DNA from: Begonia masoniana
Taxonomy: Eukaryota; Streptophyta; Magnoliopsida; Cucurbitales; Begoniaceae
DNA length: 64,000 bases
Direction: 5' to 3'
Assembly (NCBI GenBank): GCA_022432975.1
Contig: CM039510.1
Coordinates: forward strand, 35,379,468 to 35,443,467
Position numbers and translations under genes: made by a program. This document shows positions 11,746 to 24,200 of the stretch, in pieces. The notes under the pieces were generated by a model that searched no databases, was not told where the DNA came from, and saw only the letters and a list, made by a program, of their open reading frames with translations. Position 1 is the first letter of the stretch. Every line of letters begins with the position of its first letter.

Positions 11746-12122
11746 TGTAACGACCCATTTTTCTAGCAAGATATTGTCCGCTCTGGGGATTGGGTCGCGA
11801 CCCAATATCCTCCTCTTATGGCTTTGTTTGGCGATGACTTTCTAGTCGGTCACCCAACCTCATACTACTCTCACCGAAGCACTTTTAACTTCGGATTTTT
11901 TATGGGATCCGTTGTCAATTGTGCTCCAAAATGCGTCTTGCTATCTTGGGAGGGTCTCTTTACATCTGTTTCATTTTCACATACTTCTCCAAGCGATCTG
12001 GGATTGTGATAACCCTCTTTTTACAACCCGTCACCTTCTGGTTTGCCCGCACAGACGTATTGCCATCCGGGTTCTGGTTCGTGCAGCCATCGTAGACATA
12101 CTTACACATTCGGGTCATCACA
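11746..12122 (-). repeat. Cassandra-like 3' LTR (377 bp)
   Basis: Longer of the two LTRs. It keeps the 5S-like segment whole and shares AGCAAGATATTGTCCGCTCT, the ...GCACAGACGTA... block and the terminal CGGGTCATCACA with the right LTR. Confidence 0.88.
11832..11915 (-). other. 5S-rRNA-like segment (pol III internal promoter region)
   Basis: On the minus strand this reads GGATCCCAT..., CCGAAGTTAA..GTGCTT, GAGAGTAGTA and GGGTGACC, which follow 5S rRNA from about nucleotide 35 to 105 in order, including the A-box and C-box regions. Several bases differ from 5S, so it is not a functional rRNA gene. In Cassandra elements this segment is thought to supply a pol III promoter. Confidence 0.87.
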
Positions 12123-12167
12123 ATCACCCCTCCTCGGAGGTCCAACGTCCTCGTTGGGCACATTTCT

Positions 12168-14726
12168 TGTAACGACCCAAAACTAAGCCGAGATAGAATA
12201 CATAACTTCATGACTTGTTTATACCTTTACACGTGAAAACTAAGGATATATCTTCTTTTTTTTAAAGAAAAACTCGTGGACAGTCAACTCAGGCAGCATA
12301 ACTCAGTCATTTAAATCTTAAAACAACCACTTGTAAACTTTTTCTTTAAAAACTCGTGGACAGGTAAAAGAACAACAAACTAAAACCTTAAATTCTCAGA
12401 ACTCGACTCTTTCATATATCTGGCATCGTATTAATCCTCAGAGTTAGACGACATAAAATCGGGAACAATCTTGCTCATAAAATCAATCGACTTAATTGTC
12501 CACGGACTACTTTGGCATTTTCGTCCATTGATTGTTAATCATTAACGTTCTCTGATCAATGAGCTCCATCGTCCACAGACTACGTTCATAGACATACTTA
12601 ATTTATCGTCCACAGATCACGTGACTTACTTGTCCACGGTCCACGTGACTACTTACTCACGGGTTGCTTAATCTTATCATCCACGGATCAATGTCCATAG
12701 ACTTATTTAAGCTTATCGTCCACAGACCGACGTCCATAGACTTACTTAAGCTTATCGTCCATAGACCACGTGATACCCACATGACTTCATCATCCCAACT
12801 CTGGACGACAACTTTAGACGACAACTTTGGACGACTGTTTTGGATGACTATCTTCACTTATCAAATCCTACCTCAACTATGTACGATGACTCATTCATAA
12901 CTTTGGAAGACTATTTTCACTTACAAAACAGAACACATAGACAACCGATCAATCGCCCTCTCAGGCGAATGTTCGGCTAACTCTCTGGAACTAACTCTAC
13001 AAGTAACCTCACATCTCAATTCACAGGAATTATCTTTTAACATAAAACTTAACATATGTAGCGGAAGACTTAAGAAAAACAGATGAATCTTTAGACTTAA
13101 AAATCTTCTTTAAACATGAAATTGTACCAGACAATCCCAGTATTCATCATCACGAGGAAACTTTATTTCACTTATACTTCAGTATCATAAACCTTACTAA
13201 AACATGTTACGAGCAACACTCCACGGGTTAAAATCGCTTCCTAGTCACATAATCCACGCCATGAGCATCATCCAGCAACCAAACTTAAACATCATCATCC
13301 GGTTTGAAGTTCTCACCTTCCAACTCGTCACCTACATCATAAAGTTTAAACTATAAGCCTAATGCTTAGTAAGGAGTGCAATATATAGTACTCATGAATG
13401 CATGCTTTGAAAGAAATCATAATCATGTTCTTATCTCGTACCTTACATGACATATACATATTCTTATTCATTGATTCATTGTGTGCGTGTACTTGGTCCT
13501 TACGGACATAAATATTGGTCCATTGAATGGACAGTGACATACACATATTCGTTTACTTGTTCTTGTTCTTTTCATGTTCTTGTTCATCATTCATTTATGT
13601 GCGCGTACATGGTCCTCTCGGACAAAGTTCTTGGTCCATTTCTGGACAGTGACATGGCCAAACCACCCTGACCCTCACTTAATCATGGTTGCATAAATTT
13701 CATATTCATATCTCATTCATAAAAGGAGCATGTACATAAAATATTTTCGTATTCTTGGAAGACAAATCATGATGCAGGAACATGAATGCACTTAAATCAT
13801 CAGACTATGAAAAGAATCATACCAGAAAAGACGACTTCATAAACTCTATCAAAACATCACATAACATAACTCGGTCATCCATAAATCATCAAGCATCACC
13901 AATACAGATTTCCTAGTACCCTTGTGATGTAGGGCCTCAAAGGCCAGAAACCTAACACACTCACTTACCTGGCTTCCTTAGCAATCCGTGCACTTCTCTT
14001 TAGACCTTCTTCACCTAAGGCATTTCACATTACAATGTTAAAATCAATCTTAGATATTCTGAAATCAAAACCGGCTAAGTTCCTAACTAAGGTAACCTCC
14101 TAAGAATTTGGTTTATAGTTATTAGGCATTCCATCGAACACCTTGAGTGCATATCTTAATTTCCAAAAGCAACAATGGCATTTTAAATCCTTCAACCACC
14201 AGAACTTAAACCAACATTTAGTATTTCTCAACCTGCTATCTCCAACAATCACAAATGCACCATTCGTAGTTATTAATATGAAAATCCTACGAATGCTACC
14301 ATTGTTCAAACATTAGCCGATTCTAGAATCTCAAACATTAACCAAATGACTACCCTTAACTCGTAGATCTAATGAATGAATCATCTAAACCTTACCTAGG
14401 GTTCAATGCTTGGAGGAATGAACGAAGAATCAGCCGCTAGTGGAGGGTGAATCACTGGCTGGGAGGAGAAATGCCGAGGGAAAATTTGGAGGAGAGGGAG
14501 TCGGCTACATGAAACAGGGTGAGGGGGGTTTTGTGAGGGTTTTAGACTTTTCCATTTTCTATTTATAACATTTAAAATTAACTTATTTACAAGTCTTGTC
14601 ATTACCTAATTTTCCTCTTAAAACAAGTAATACCCATCATCTTAAGACTTCGTAAATTTTCACATTCTACAAGTCACCCCAAAATTATTCACTAGATAAT
14701 TACCTGGCGACGTGCTGGTTGTTACA
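12168..14726 (-). mobile_element. Solo gypsy LTR inside the Cassandra-like element
   Basis: 2559 bp, TGTAACGACCC...GGTTGTTACA on the plus strand, with a perfect TSD TTTCT at 12163-12167 and 14727-14731. No internal domain. It carries CATCGTCCACAGACC-like short repeats (about 12540-12780), the AG/GTAAGT cassette (13969-14014), a donor-like CTAG/GTAAGG near 14393 and CACCTACATCATAAAG near 13330. It is a diverged relative of the 31673 and 6603 LTRs. Confidence 0.9.
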
Positions 14727-14741
14727 TTTCTGGTTGGGTAC

Positions 14742-14755
14742 AGGCTCTGATACCA
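14742..14755 (-). other. Primer binding site of the Cassandra-like element
   Basis: Minus strand TGGTATCAGAGCCT, an exact match to the tRNA-Met type site, two bases from the 5' LTR end. Confidence 0.9.
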
Positions 14756-14757
14756 TT

Positions 14758-14974
14758 TGTAACGACTCCTTTTCCCAGCAAGATATTGTCCGCTCTGGTG
14801 ATTGGGCCGTAGCGCAATATTCTCCCCTCACGGCTTTGTTTGGCAAGTACTTCCCAGTCGGTCACCCAACCTGGTACTACTCTCACCTTTCGGTTCTCCC
14901 GCACAGACGTACCGCCATCCGGGTTCCGGTTCGTGTAACCATCGTACACATACTTACACATCCGGGTCATCACA
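14758..14974 (-). repeat. Cassandra-like 5' LTR (217 bp, internally deleted)
   Basis: Same ends as the left LTR but ~160 bp shorter. The 5S-like segment keeps GGTGAGAGTAGTACCAGG and GGGTGACC..GGGAAGT but the part with the A-box region is gone, joined directly to the GCACAGACGTA block. Confidence 0.87.
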
Positions 14975-15501
14975 TATTATGGTTGAGTGTTTTGACCGAC
15001 TTATTAAATGGGACTTTCAATGCATGACAATAATGGATGTTTCTTTATTTCTCGGTTGTTCTGAGAATGAATAGTATAGAAATGCATGGTTATGGAGAAA
15101 AATAGGAAAGTGATGCATGAACGAGAAATGCATTGTTATGAAAAGTGATGCCTGAACGTTTAAAGTGGAGAAGTATAGGGCATTTTGGTTTTCTGAAATT
15201 CGATTTTATTGAATTGGATTTTCTTTGAAATGTGTCTTGAGCATGTTGGGATGCATTTTTATGTATATTGGTTGATTCCTATGCTTGTGGTAGGTTTGCA
15301 AGTTAAACAGGAAGTGGAACAAATTGTTGAAACTAAACTCGGGACACGAGGTAAGTGCATGTTTGCATGCATTTTGACTGATTGGCCTACACCACAAAGA
15401 GTTAGGAGGTTGATGGCTAGAATGTGGAATTTGGAGATTTTAGTTTGAGAGTTTTGGGTTAGGTAGAAGTTTTAGGTTGTGAGTTTATTTATGATAGTTT
15501 C
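14975..15501 (+). repeat. LTR 'E', second piece
   Basis: Sequence between the Cassandra-like element and Sirevirus F. It holds the AG/GTAAGT cassette (15294-15350) and, just after it, GGCCTACACCACA, the motif found at the same place in the other LTRs. The last five bases GTTTC are the target duplication of F. No coding potential. Confidence 0.65.
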
Positions 15502-15669
15502 TGTTGACTTAAATAGTGTTTAAGTCTAATTATGTTTTTGATGATTGTGATGAATGTGAAATATATAAACTAAATAATTGAATTACTGTGTTTATTGCAT
15601 TTATCTGAAAATCCCCTTTGAAAAAGGTATTATGATTCTGACGTTTTTGGTTAAGTGTTATTAGTCCGA

Positions 15670-15980
15670 AGTCAATCGTCCAAAGTAAAGACAGACGCAG
15701 TCGTCCAAAGTTATTAGTCTAACACAGTCGTCCAAAGTTATTAGTCCGACGCAGTCGTCCAAAGTAAATACAGACCAGTCGTCCAAAGTAAAGACAGATA
15801 CAGTCATCCAAAGTTATTAGTCTGATGCAGTCGTCCAAAGTAAAGATAGACGCAGTCGTCCAAAGCAAAGACAGACACAGTCGTTCAAGACAGACGCAGT
15901 TTTCCAAAGTACTCATCCGACGCGTAATCATCCAAAGTATTCGTCCAACGAGCAAGCGTCCAAAATGTACGACAACAACG
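15670..15980. repeat. Short tandem repeats AGTCGTCCAAAG in the F LTR
   Basis: Imperfect copies of AGTCGTCCAAAGT with spacers AAAGACAGACGC or TATTAGTCCGAC. The 3' LTR has fewer copies (30530-30700), so copy number changed after insertion. Probably in the upstream promoter part of the LTR, since the TATA box follows. Confidence 0.85.
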
Positions 15981-16196
15981 AATTCATACAAAGCTTAGTC
16001 CAACGAGCATTCGTCCAACATTAGACCAATCAATTCGTCCAAACTCATTCGTCCAAAGGGGAACATCCAGAGTCTTGACGACCAAACTATTAAAGACCGC
16101 GAGTGATAGCGACTCCAGATCTTAACGGCTATTTTTCTGCGTACGGATGCTCTCCAACGGTCTTATTTTTAAATGAGACGCGGATTACAACAAGAT

Positions 16197-16205
16197 TATA
16201 TAAAG
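16197..16205 (+). promoter_or_regulatory. TATA box of the F 5' LTR
   Basis: TATATAAAG in the expected part of the LTR, before the leader; conserved in the 3' LTR at 30959-30967. Confidence 0.7.
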
Positions 16206-16712
16206 AAGAATGAAGCTCGGGAGAAGAACTTTTGCCAATCTTTTGAACAGTCACTTGAACTCCTACGAGCTTACGTGATAATCTCTATTTACTCCTCTCT
16301 AGATCATAAGTTAAGATTTAGCTTTTGAGAGAGTGTAGCCTTGTGCTCAATATCTTCATCTTGTAAACACGGTAAGGCAGTGGATTGACTGTCCGTGAAG
16401 TTCAATCCAGAAGTGTAAAGGCAGTAGATCGACGCCCGTGAAGTTCGATCTAGATTTCTCGTGAGGAGAAGGAAAGAATTTTCAAGGGGGAGCCTTGGAG
16501 CGTGGAAGTAGGCAGGATTGGCCGAACCACGTTAAAAACTTCAGGTGTCAATTTCTTCTATCTCTTACTTTAACTTGCTTGCTTGTCTGCTATAATTTTA
16601 GTAATTGCATACAAAGAGAGTAGATAAAATAAATCGAATTTGCATTGTTAAAAAGATTAGGTTAAGAAATTTCTAATTCACCCCCCCTCTTAGACAATAA
16701 CGGTCATACAAT

Positions 16713-16724
16713 TAGGTATCAGAG
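16713..16724 (+). other. Primer binding site of Sirevirus F
   Basis: TAGGTATCAGAGC-type sequence two bases after the LTR, differing from the tRNA-Met site TGGTATCAGAGC at the second base. Confidence 0.8.
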
Positions 16725-16776
16725 CGAGGTCAATATTTGTCTAATTGTGATTAAAAGAATAGCTGCATATCTAGAA

Positions 16777-18263
16777 ATGACATTCAACACAAATACTGCA
16801 CATGTAGAAGGACAATCTATCTTTAGACCTCTATTTTTGATGGGAATGATTATGTATATTGGAAGTCTAGGATGAGAATTTTTATTCAGGCTATGGATTA
16901 TGACGTATGGAACATTATAGAAAATGGTCATTTAAAGCTATGAAAACTGAAAATGAAGTTAGTATCCCAAAATTGGCTTGTGAACTAACTGACTCGGACA
17001 AGAGAAACTTATGTTTAAATGCTAAAGCCATAAACACTCTATATTGTGCACTGAATAGAGATGAATTCAATAGGGTACAAGGCTGTGATAGTGCATAAGA
17101 AATATGACATTTACTTGAAATTACACACGAGGGAATAAATCAAGTAAAAGAAAGTAAAATGAGTATGTTACTACATGAGTATGAACTATTTACTATGATA
17201 AAAGATGAATCAATTAGTTCTATGTTTACTCATTTTACTAACATCACTAATGGTTTAAAAGTGCTTGGTAGAGTGTATCCAAATGAAGAACTTGACAGGA
17301 AAATTCTGAGATGCCTACCAAGAGCCTGGCAACCGAAAGTAACAGCTATACAAGAAGCTAGGAATCCCAAGGTTCTCAAGTTAGAAGAACTCATTGGCTC
17401 TCTAATGACTCATGAGATAACCATGAGAGCTAATGACAAGGAAGATATCAAAGAGAAAAAGATCAACAAAAAGAAAGATATTGCACTCAAAGCCTCTTCA
17501 AGCAAACAAGAGGAATCCGAGGAAGAAGATGATGATGAGGATATCGCTCTCATCACGAGACGGTTTAGCAAATTCCTCCAACGGAAAAGAATGAATGAGT
17601 GGAAATTCTCAAAGGGAGAAAAGCCTCAAAAGGATAAGGAGATTACCTGTTTTGAATGCGGGAAACCAGGACACATCAAGGCCAAATCTCCTCAAACCAA
17701 GAAGGGTCCAAAGCGTTTCAAGAAGAGGGCCTATGAAAGCTACATGGAATGACAGTGAGAGTGACATTTCTTCAGAAGATGAAGAAGTCGCCAATCTATG
17801 CTTCATGGCACACGAAGATGAGGTTAGTCATTCCTCTAGTGATAGTGAAAATGATGAGGATGATTTAATTGATGCCTTCAATGATTTAGTCAAACAATAC
17901 AGCATGCTTAAGACTAAATACAACTTGTTAAAGAAGGAAAATGCAAACTTAATCGAAAAGCATGCTAATGAAAGTAATTTACAAGAAAAGGAAAAAGGTG
18001 AACTCAAGACTAAAAATGATAGGTTGAATGAATTAGTCTTGAAATTTACAAATGGAAGCAAGAACTTGAACATGCTATTAGGGAGTCAAAGAGTGACATT
18101 TGAAAAAGCTGGATTAGGTTATGAAAAATCTAATAAAAAGAAAGTCTATAAAAATTTCTTTGTTAGATCGTCCACTTGTCATACTTGTAATGAAGTAGGA
18201 CATAAATTCCATGAATGTCCACTGAAATTAGAAAAGATTAAACCTGGTAGGAGATTACAATGA
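16777..18263 (+). pseudogene. gag: Sirevirus F gag (frameshifted)
   Basis: The ATG at 16777 opens the gag. The frame shifts near 16840, stops again near 17095, continues through the capsid core (17159-17752; DRKILRCLP motif) and the zinc knuckle CFECGKPGHIKAKSP (its fourth ligand position is not clean), shifts near 17735, and goes on in the next frame to 18263 with a leucine- and lysine-rich coiled coil (about 17890-18060) and a second CCHC knuckle, CHTCNEVGHKFHEC (18178-18219). A long gag with coiled coil and two knuckles is usual for Sireviruses. It would form the particle and package RNA. Confidence 0.85.
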
Positions 18264-18370
18264 GTTCCTAAGAGAACCAAACCTAACATTAGGACCCAAA
18301 AGATTTGGGTACCTAAGAAGACAACTTATTTACTGTTTTGTAGGTTGACTGCTCTCCCGGGAAAAATCAA

Positions 18371-19542
18371 TGGTACCTCGATAGTGGATGCTCGAGGCAT
18401 ATGACGAGAGACTCAACAAAGTTTGCCTTTGTCAACAAAAGAAAGGGAATGTCTCCTTTGGTGGAAATCAAAATAGCAAAATTGTTGGCATCGGCAATAT
18501 AGGTAACCCTTCAAACCCCATCATTGAAAATGTTTTATTAGTAGAAGGGTTAAAGCACAATTTATTAAGTATCAGTCAACTATGTGATAAGGGATATAAA
18601 GTAATATTTAAATCTGATACTTGTATGATTAAAGATAGTCTGAATAGCAAGATATTATTAACAGGTTATAGGAAAGAGAATATATATATTATTAACTTAG
18701 ATGATTTTGATTGTGTAAATGAGAAGTGTTTTACTGTGAAATCCTCTGGTGATAGTTGGTCTTGGCATAGAAGGTTAGGTCATGTAGGTATAGATACTTT
18801 AGCCAAGATCTTCAAGAAAAATCTAGTTAGAGGACTTATAAAACTATCCTTTAGCAAGGATAGAGTTTGTGATACTTGTCAAATGGGTAAGCAAACAAAA
18901 AGCTCTTTTGCCTCAAAGAACATTATCACATCGTCCAAACCTCTACAACTACTTCACATGGACCTTTTCAGTTCTTCAAATATTGCTAGTCTATGAGGCA
19001 AACATTATGCCTTTGTCATTGTAGATGATTTCTCTAGATTCACTTGGGTATTCTTTATAAAGTCAAAGGATGAAACTTTTGATACCTTCTCTAGCTTTAG
19101 GAAGAGAGTTCAAAATGAAAAGGAGCTCACCATTGTTGCTATTCGTAGTGATCATGGTGGAGAATTTGAGAATGAAAAATTTGAACTCTTGTGTCTCAAA
19201 CATGGAATTGAGCACAATTTCTCATCCCCTAGAACTCCTCAACCGAATGGTGCTGTTGAGAGGAAGAATAGGTCTCTTCAAGAGCTTGCTCGGACCATGA
19301 TCAATGAAAACTCCATTCCAAAATATTTATGGGCAGAAGCTATTTCCACAGCTTGCTATGTACTAAATCGTGTCTTCATAAGATCGATTTTAGAGAAAAC
19401 CCCTTATGAGCTTTGCAATAGAAAAATCTCTTATGTTAAGTATTTTAGAGCCTTTTGTTGTAAATATTTCATTTTTAACACCAAGGATAATTTGAGAAAA
19501 TTCTATTCCAAGATGGATCTTGGAATATTCCTTGGACATTAA
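18371..19542 (+). pseudogene. pol: Sirevirus F protease and integrase (broken)
   Basis: The protease site WYLDSGCSRHM is at about 18371-18403 but the frame shifts near 18440. From 18440 the frame holds the rest of protease, then the GAG-pre-integrase zinc region (HRRLGH..C..C, about 18762-18890) and the start of the integrase core (MDLFSS). A stop at 18994-18996 and a shift before 19189 follow; SDHGGEF (~19150) and NGAVERKN (~19250) give the second D and the E. The end, near FLGH, stops at 19542. Integrase would insert the DNA copy. Confidence 0.87.
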
Positions 19543-19919
19543 TTAACTAGTAAAACTTATAGGGTGTTCAACAAAAGAACACTAGTTGTAGAAGAATCCA
19601 TGCATGTCAATTTTGATAAGACCCCTTAACCCACAATCAATGTGGATGAGGATGTTATTTTAGAAAAGTAATCGGATTCTCTCTCCTTAGACAAACCCTG
19701 TGAAACCATTCAAGGAGAAAATTCTCTAGATTCTTCTTCAAAATCCCTAGAAATAGTCCCTGCCAAGGATGAAAATGATGCTCTGCCTAGAGACTGAAAA
19801 TTTATCAAAAATATCATTTAGATGAAGTTCTAGGTGATCATTCCTTTAGGAGTCAAAACTAAAGCCTTCCTTAGAAATCTTTGTGCTAATGTTGCTTTCA
19901 TATCACAAATAGAGTCTAA

Positions 19920-20935
19920 GAAGTCTGAAGAAGCCGAATTAGATGAAAATTAGGATAGTTGCTATGTAAGATGAATTAAACCAATTCGAAAGAAACAACG
20001 TTTGGGAACTTGTTCCAAAACCCGATAATCATCCCATTATTGGTACCAAATGAGTTTTTAAGAATAAGATGGATGAAAATGAGATTGTGGTCAGGAACAA
20101 AGCTAGGTTAGTTGCCAAAGGGTATAATCAAGAAAAAAAAATGAATTTGAGGAAACTTTTACTCTTGTAGCTCGTTTAGAGTCAATTAGGATGCTCTTAG
20201 CATTTGTTTGTCACAAAGACTTCATACTTTTTAAAATGGATATAAAAAGTGCTTTTCTTAATGGATATATTCGAGAAGAAGTCTATGTGAAACAACCTCA
20301 AGGTTTCAAAGCTTTTGATAGACCTGATCATTTGTACAAGTTTAGGAAAGCGTTCTAATAGTTCAAATCTATGTTGATGACATTATTTTCAGTTTTACAA
20401 ATGTATCACTTTGTGATGAGTTTGCCACTCTTATGTAAAGTGAGTTTGAAATGAGTACGATGGGAATGCTAAAATTCTTCCTAGGATTTCAAATTTGTCA
20501 AAAACTAGATGGAATTTTCTTCTGTCAAGAAAAATACATCAAAGACCTCCTAAAATGATTTGGATTAGAGTCTTCTAAGTCCTCTAGAACTCCCATCAGC
20601 ACAATTACTAAATTGGACAAAGATGAAAATAGGATAAGTGTGGATATTAAAAAGTATAGAGGTATGATTGGTTTTCTATTATACAAAATGGCTAGCAGGC
20701 CAGATATCCTATTTAGTGTATGTTTGTGTGCTAGGTTTCAAGCCTCCACTAAGGAATCTCACTTAACAGCTGTTAAAAGAATTTTTAAATATCTAAGTGG
20801 GATATATGATTTAGGTTTATGGTACCCGAAGGGTCATCCTTTGATCTCATAGGATATTCTGACTCTGATTATGCCGGAAGGCTTGTAGATAGAAAGAGTA
20901 CCAGTGGAACATGTCAATTTCTAGGTGAATCTCTT
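19920..20935 (+). pseudogene. pol: Sirevirus F RT and RNase H (deleted and truncated)
   Basis: RT motifs are present (MDIKSAFLNGYIREEVYVKQ at ~20236, YVDDIIF at ~20372) but the stretch between them, usually ~90-100 residues, is gone at about 20355-20362. Stops and shifts are common before 20150. RNase H starts (SDYAGRLVDRKSTSG, ~20860) and is cut at ~20935 where element G begins; I did not find the missing RNase H end on the other side of G. Confidence 0.88.
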
Positions 20936-20937
20936 AT

Positions 20938-21273
20938 AATAAAAATAATAATAATAATAACTCCTATTAAAACATTAATAAATCATCATTTACCGTTTTG
21001 CCCTCCCGTGTTTTCGACCATTTCAAATTTCGTTAAATCTCGTTCTTAAATTATAACCCCCGGCTTAATTTCACTGCGAATACTCGAACCTAAATTAAGA
21101 AACCATTTAGTTCCACCAAATTTATTCACTGTTCTTTTAAATTAATTAAACAACCACATTATCCTTTTATTTTCTCTTCAATTTTTCCTTTCAAATTTAG
21201 ATCAATCTAAGATCCATAACTTAATTAAATCTAAAGCAGTACACATTGAGGAAACAAAATCTCGGGTGTTACA
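20938..21273 (-). repeat. Truncated 3' LTR of element G
   Basis: Matches 26828-27155 closely from CCTATTAAAACATTAATAAA to CTCGGGTGTTACA. Its missing part ends at a TAA repeat (about 20939-20952), also present at the matching place in the other LTR. Confidence 0.85.
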
Positions 21274-24200
21274 ATCCACCATCCTTACAAAAATTTTGTC
21301 CTCAAAATTTGAGCTTAGTTATTGCTCAACATACATTCAACTTAACTACACTACGGCCCTACACATCTATCGGTCACTTCTCAAATAATGATCATTCCTA
21401 TATCGTCAAGTTTTAATTGCACCTTCACCTAACTAATTCTTCATTTTCTACTTCTGTGTCTACTAAACACGCACAAACCACTACAACCTTCTATGCTACC
21501 CCAAACGAGAAATCCTAAGTTACTAATGAGTACATTTCTTACCTCAATTTTTACTAACCGTTATAAATTCTTAGAGCAGGACTAACTCGTTCCTAACTTT
21601 TCACAGTAAATTTCTCACGACGAGAGCAAACTTATTCCTCCTATTAGTTTATATCGTTTGGCTGAAATACCTATCGTAATCCACAGCCTTAAATCTTCCT
21701 AACTAAGTTCACCTAGTCACTTACTTTTCTAATCCAGTGCTATCAAATACTTACATAACTATCTTAGATTTCCAAAGCTATCTCAATAGCGTAACTCTAA
21801 AACCTACTAATAAACTTCTTACCCTTAGTTCTAGATTTCAAATTCCCTTCGATCTTACTATCGCATCAAACACCTATTTACCTCGTACCTCATTCTAACA
21901 TCATTCACATATTCCAAATTCTCACTACCTAAATTACTTCACTATACACTTGAAGTACTAACTGAGTTTTCATTCACTCCAACTTGGCATTGTACTTCAC
22001 TACACTTTTCTACATCTCCCAAAGTTTTCATTTTCCTAATTTTGCTCCCTATAGCTTGAGTATTTATACGTCCATTAACTTCAATTACATCACCTATACT
22101 TTCAAACTTTTCCAACTCTAACTTCTCTACTCCAATGTTCATCAACACTTACTTAACTACCTCATATCTCTACGATACCTTAATACCGTAACAGTACATA
22201 AACATCTTAACCTAAATCCTTAAGTTCTAACTTTCTTTCCGCTCTACCATCTCACTTACATCAGCCAATCAAGACAATTTATACCTCAAACAATCATGAC
22301 ATTTATTAGTTATTCCAACACAACCCTCATACTCAAAGCTCTCATCTCTTAAACCTATCAACTATTCCTCAAAGTATACTCTGAATCTCATACATACATT
22401 CACTATGTTCAATTTGTCTAACTCCTAATTTTAGTCATTACCAAACAGTCAAAGTCTTAGGTCTAAACAAATTTTCTCCCAACTTTACACTCAACACTCA
22501 TCACCCAAATACCTTAAATGATATAGACTCACTTTGACTTCAACCTCATTAATTTTAAAAGTTGACATCCTCCCTAGATTCCCAGCCTTCCTGAATTACC
22601 CTTACTCCTAACTTTATTCGTAAACTTTCTGTGTAAACTTTTTTTCCTTCTATCTGATAGTCTCTAAATACCGCATTTTCACACAGAACTCGAAATAATC
22701 AATGGCTAACTCTTTTATCTAACCTTCCATTAAAATTTACTTATCTCATCGCTTACCTCTTCCCTCTTAAGTCCATCCAAAAGTCATAATCTAACCTAGC
22801 ACTTCTTCTATCTATATTGCATAATCCCAGCATTTGAGTTCTCACTTACATCCTATACTTAAACCTATCCACTCTTAACTTATTGACTTTGAACCTCAAC
22901 GATTTATAACACCAACGGTTCCGACTTCGTTACATATGAGTCAAATTTCTTTAACTTGATCCTATCCCTAATGCACACATTCTTCGGGCGAATTCCATCT
23001 CTCTCATTGAATAATTCGTATATCACCTCATACACTACTAGTTACTTAAGGTCCAAACCTCAAAATTTAACCTTTCTCTTTTTACATTATACCACTTCTA
23101 ATATCTTTCCCAAATCTCTCCAAACTTATACAAATATCTAATTTCAGTCAGGATTCTCGCCAAAATTAATTAACTAATCTATTATCTTTCGCTCCTCCAA
23201 TTCGGTTTCTAAATATTCTCCTAAATTTCTCTCTACAAAGTTGAACATTCTTACTTCTCTCCTCCTACCTGTTACATTCTTACGATGGGTACTTACTCTC
23301 AACGCTTTAATATATTTGCTAACATTTCTCGCAATCAAGTCAATAGCAGTCGTACTCTTTTCGTGTATCTACAATTGTCCTAGATTGAATAAGCTCTTAA
23401 GACGATACTCACATCTCAAAGGATCAACCATTTCCTAACCTGAATATCACCTTGCATCTAACCTTGACCCACTAATACCTCAAAATCTATTGGCTTTCCA
23501 ATTCTAAGTAAATTTTTCTATTTCCATTCCCCATATTGATCACCACAAACACTCCTACATGATCACTTAGATTGCACCTTCACGACTTTGCACCGATGAA
23601 TCACATCCACGAAAAAGTACTACAGCAATAACTTACTTCCCATACCCTTTCAACCATTTACTTAAGCTAAACGTTTTAACCATTTCCTAACCTGAATATC
23701 ACCTTGCATCTAACCTTGACCCACTAATACCTCAAAATCTATTAGGCTTTCCAATTCTAAGTAAATTTTTCTATTTCCATTCCCCATATTGATCACCACA
23801 AACACTCCTACATGATCACTTAGATTGCACCTTCACGACTTTGCACCGATGAATCACATCCACGAAAAAGTACTACAGCAATAACTACTTCCCATACCCT
23901 TTCAACCATTTACTTAAGCTAAACGTTTGAAAAAGTACTACAGCAATAACTACTTCCCATACCCTTTCAACCATTTACTTAAGCTAAACGTTTGAATACA
24001 GTCTTCACACTCTTTTTTTTTATCCCCTATTATTCCCGTAACCTACAAATGTTACCTCAACAGTCTAGGGTATCTCCCGATAACTTCAAACTCCTCTCCG
24101 GTTCATCGTATCCTAGTACTCCCAAGGATTTGCTAACTATGGTCAAATTTCTATCTATTCTAATCTTATTCTTACAAACACCTAGGTTGGTTATGTTAAT

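Larger units (their letters stand above)
11746..14974 (-). mobile_element. Cassandra-like TRIM retrotransposon with 5S-rRNA-like LTR, split by a solo LTR
   Basis: Minus-strand layout: 5' LTR 14758-14974, tRNA-Met primer site 14742-14755, a very short internal part, purine tract CCGAGGAGGGG (about 12127-12137), 3' LTR 11746-12122. Both LTRs run TGTAACGAC...GGTCATCACA on the plus strand, and a perfect TSD TATTA lies at 11741-11745 and 14975-14979. Without the 2.56-kb solo LTR in its middle it is about 670 bp and non-coding, the size of a TRIM. Cassandra elements are known to carry 5S rRNA-like sequence in their LTRs and a tRNA-Met primer site; both are seen here. A TRIM depends on proteins of other elements. 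Confidence 0.88.
15502..16710 (+). repeat. 5' LTR of Sirevirus F
   Basis: 1209 bp. Positions 15670-15980 hold more than ten imperfect copies of a ~20-30-bp unit AGTCGTCCAAAGT(AAAGACAGAC). A TATA box (TATATAAAG) is at 16197-16205. It ends with a C run and AGACAATAACGGTCATACA. Confidence 0.92.

Noticed and set aside
11832..11915. A true 5S rRNA gene
   Set aside because: Only the middle part of 5S is present, with several changes, inside an element with LTR ends and TSD.
15670..15980. Regularly spaced repeats resembling a CRISPR array
   Set aside because: Units are imperfect, spacers are themselves repeats, and they lie in a Sirevirus LTR of a plant. An open frame at 15719-15991 on the minus strand is a by-product of the repeats.
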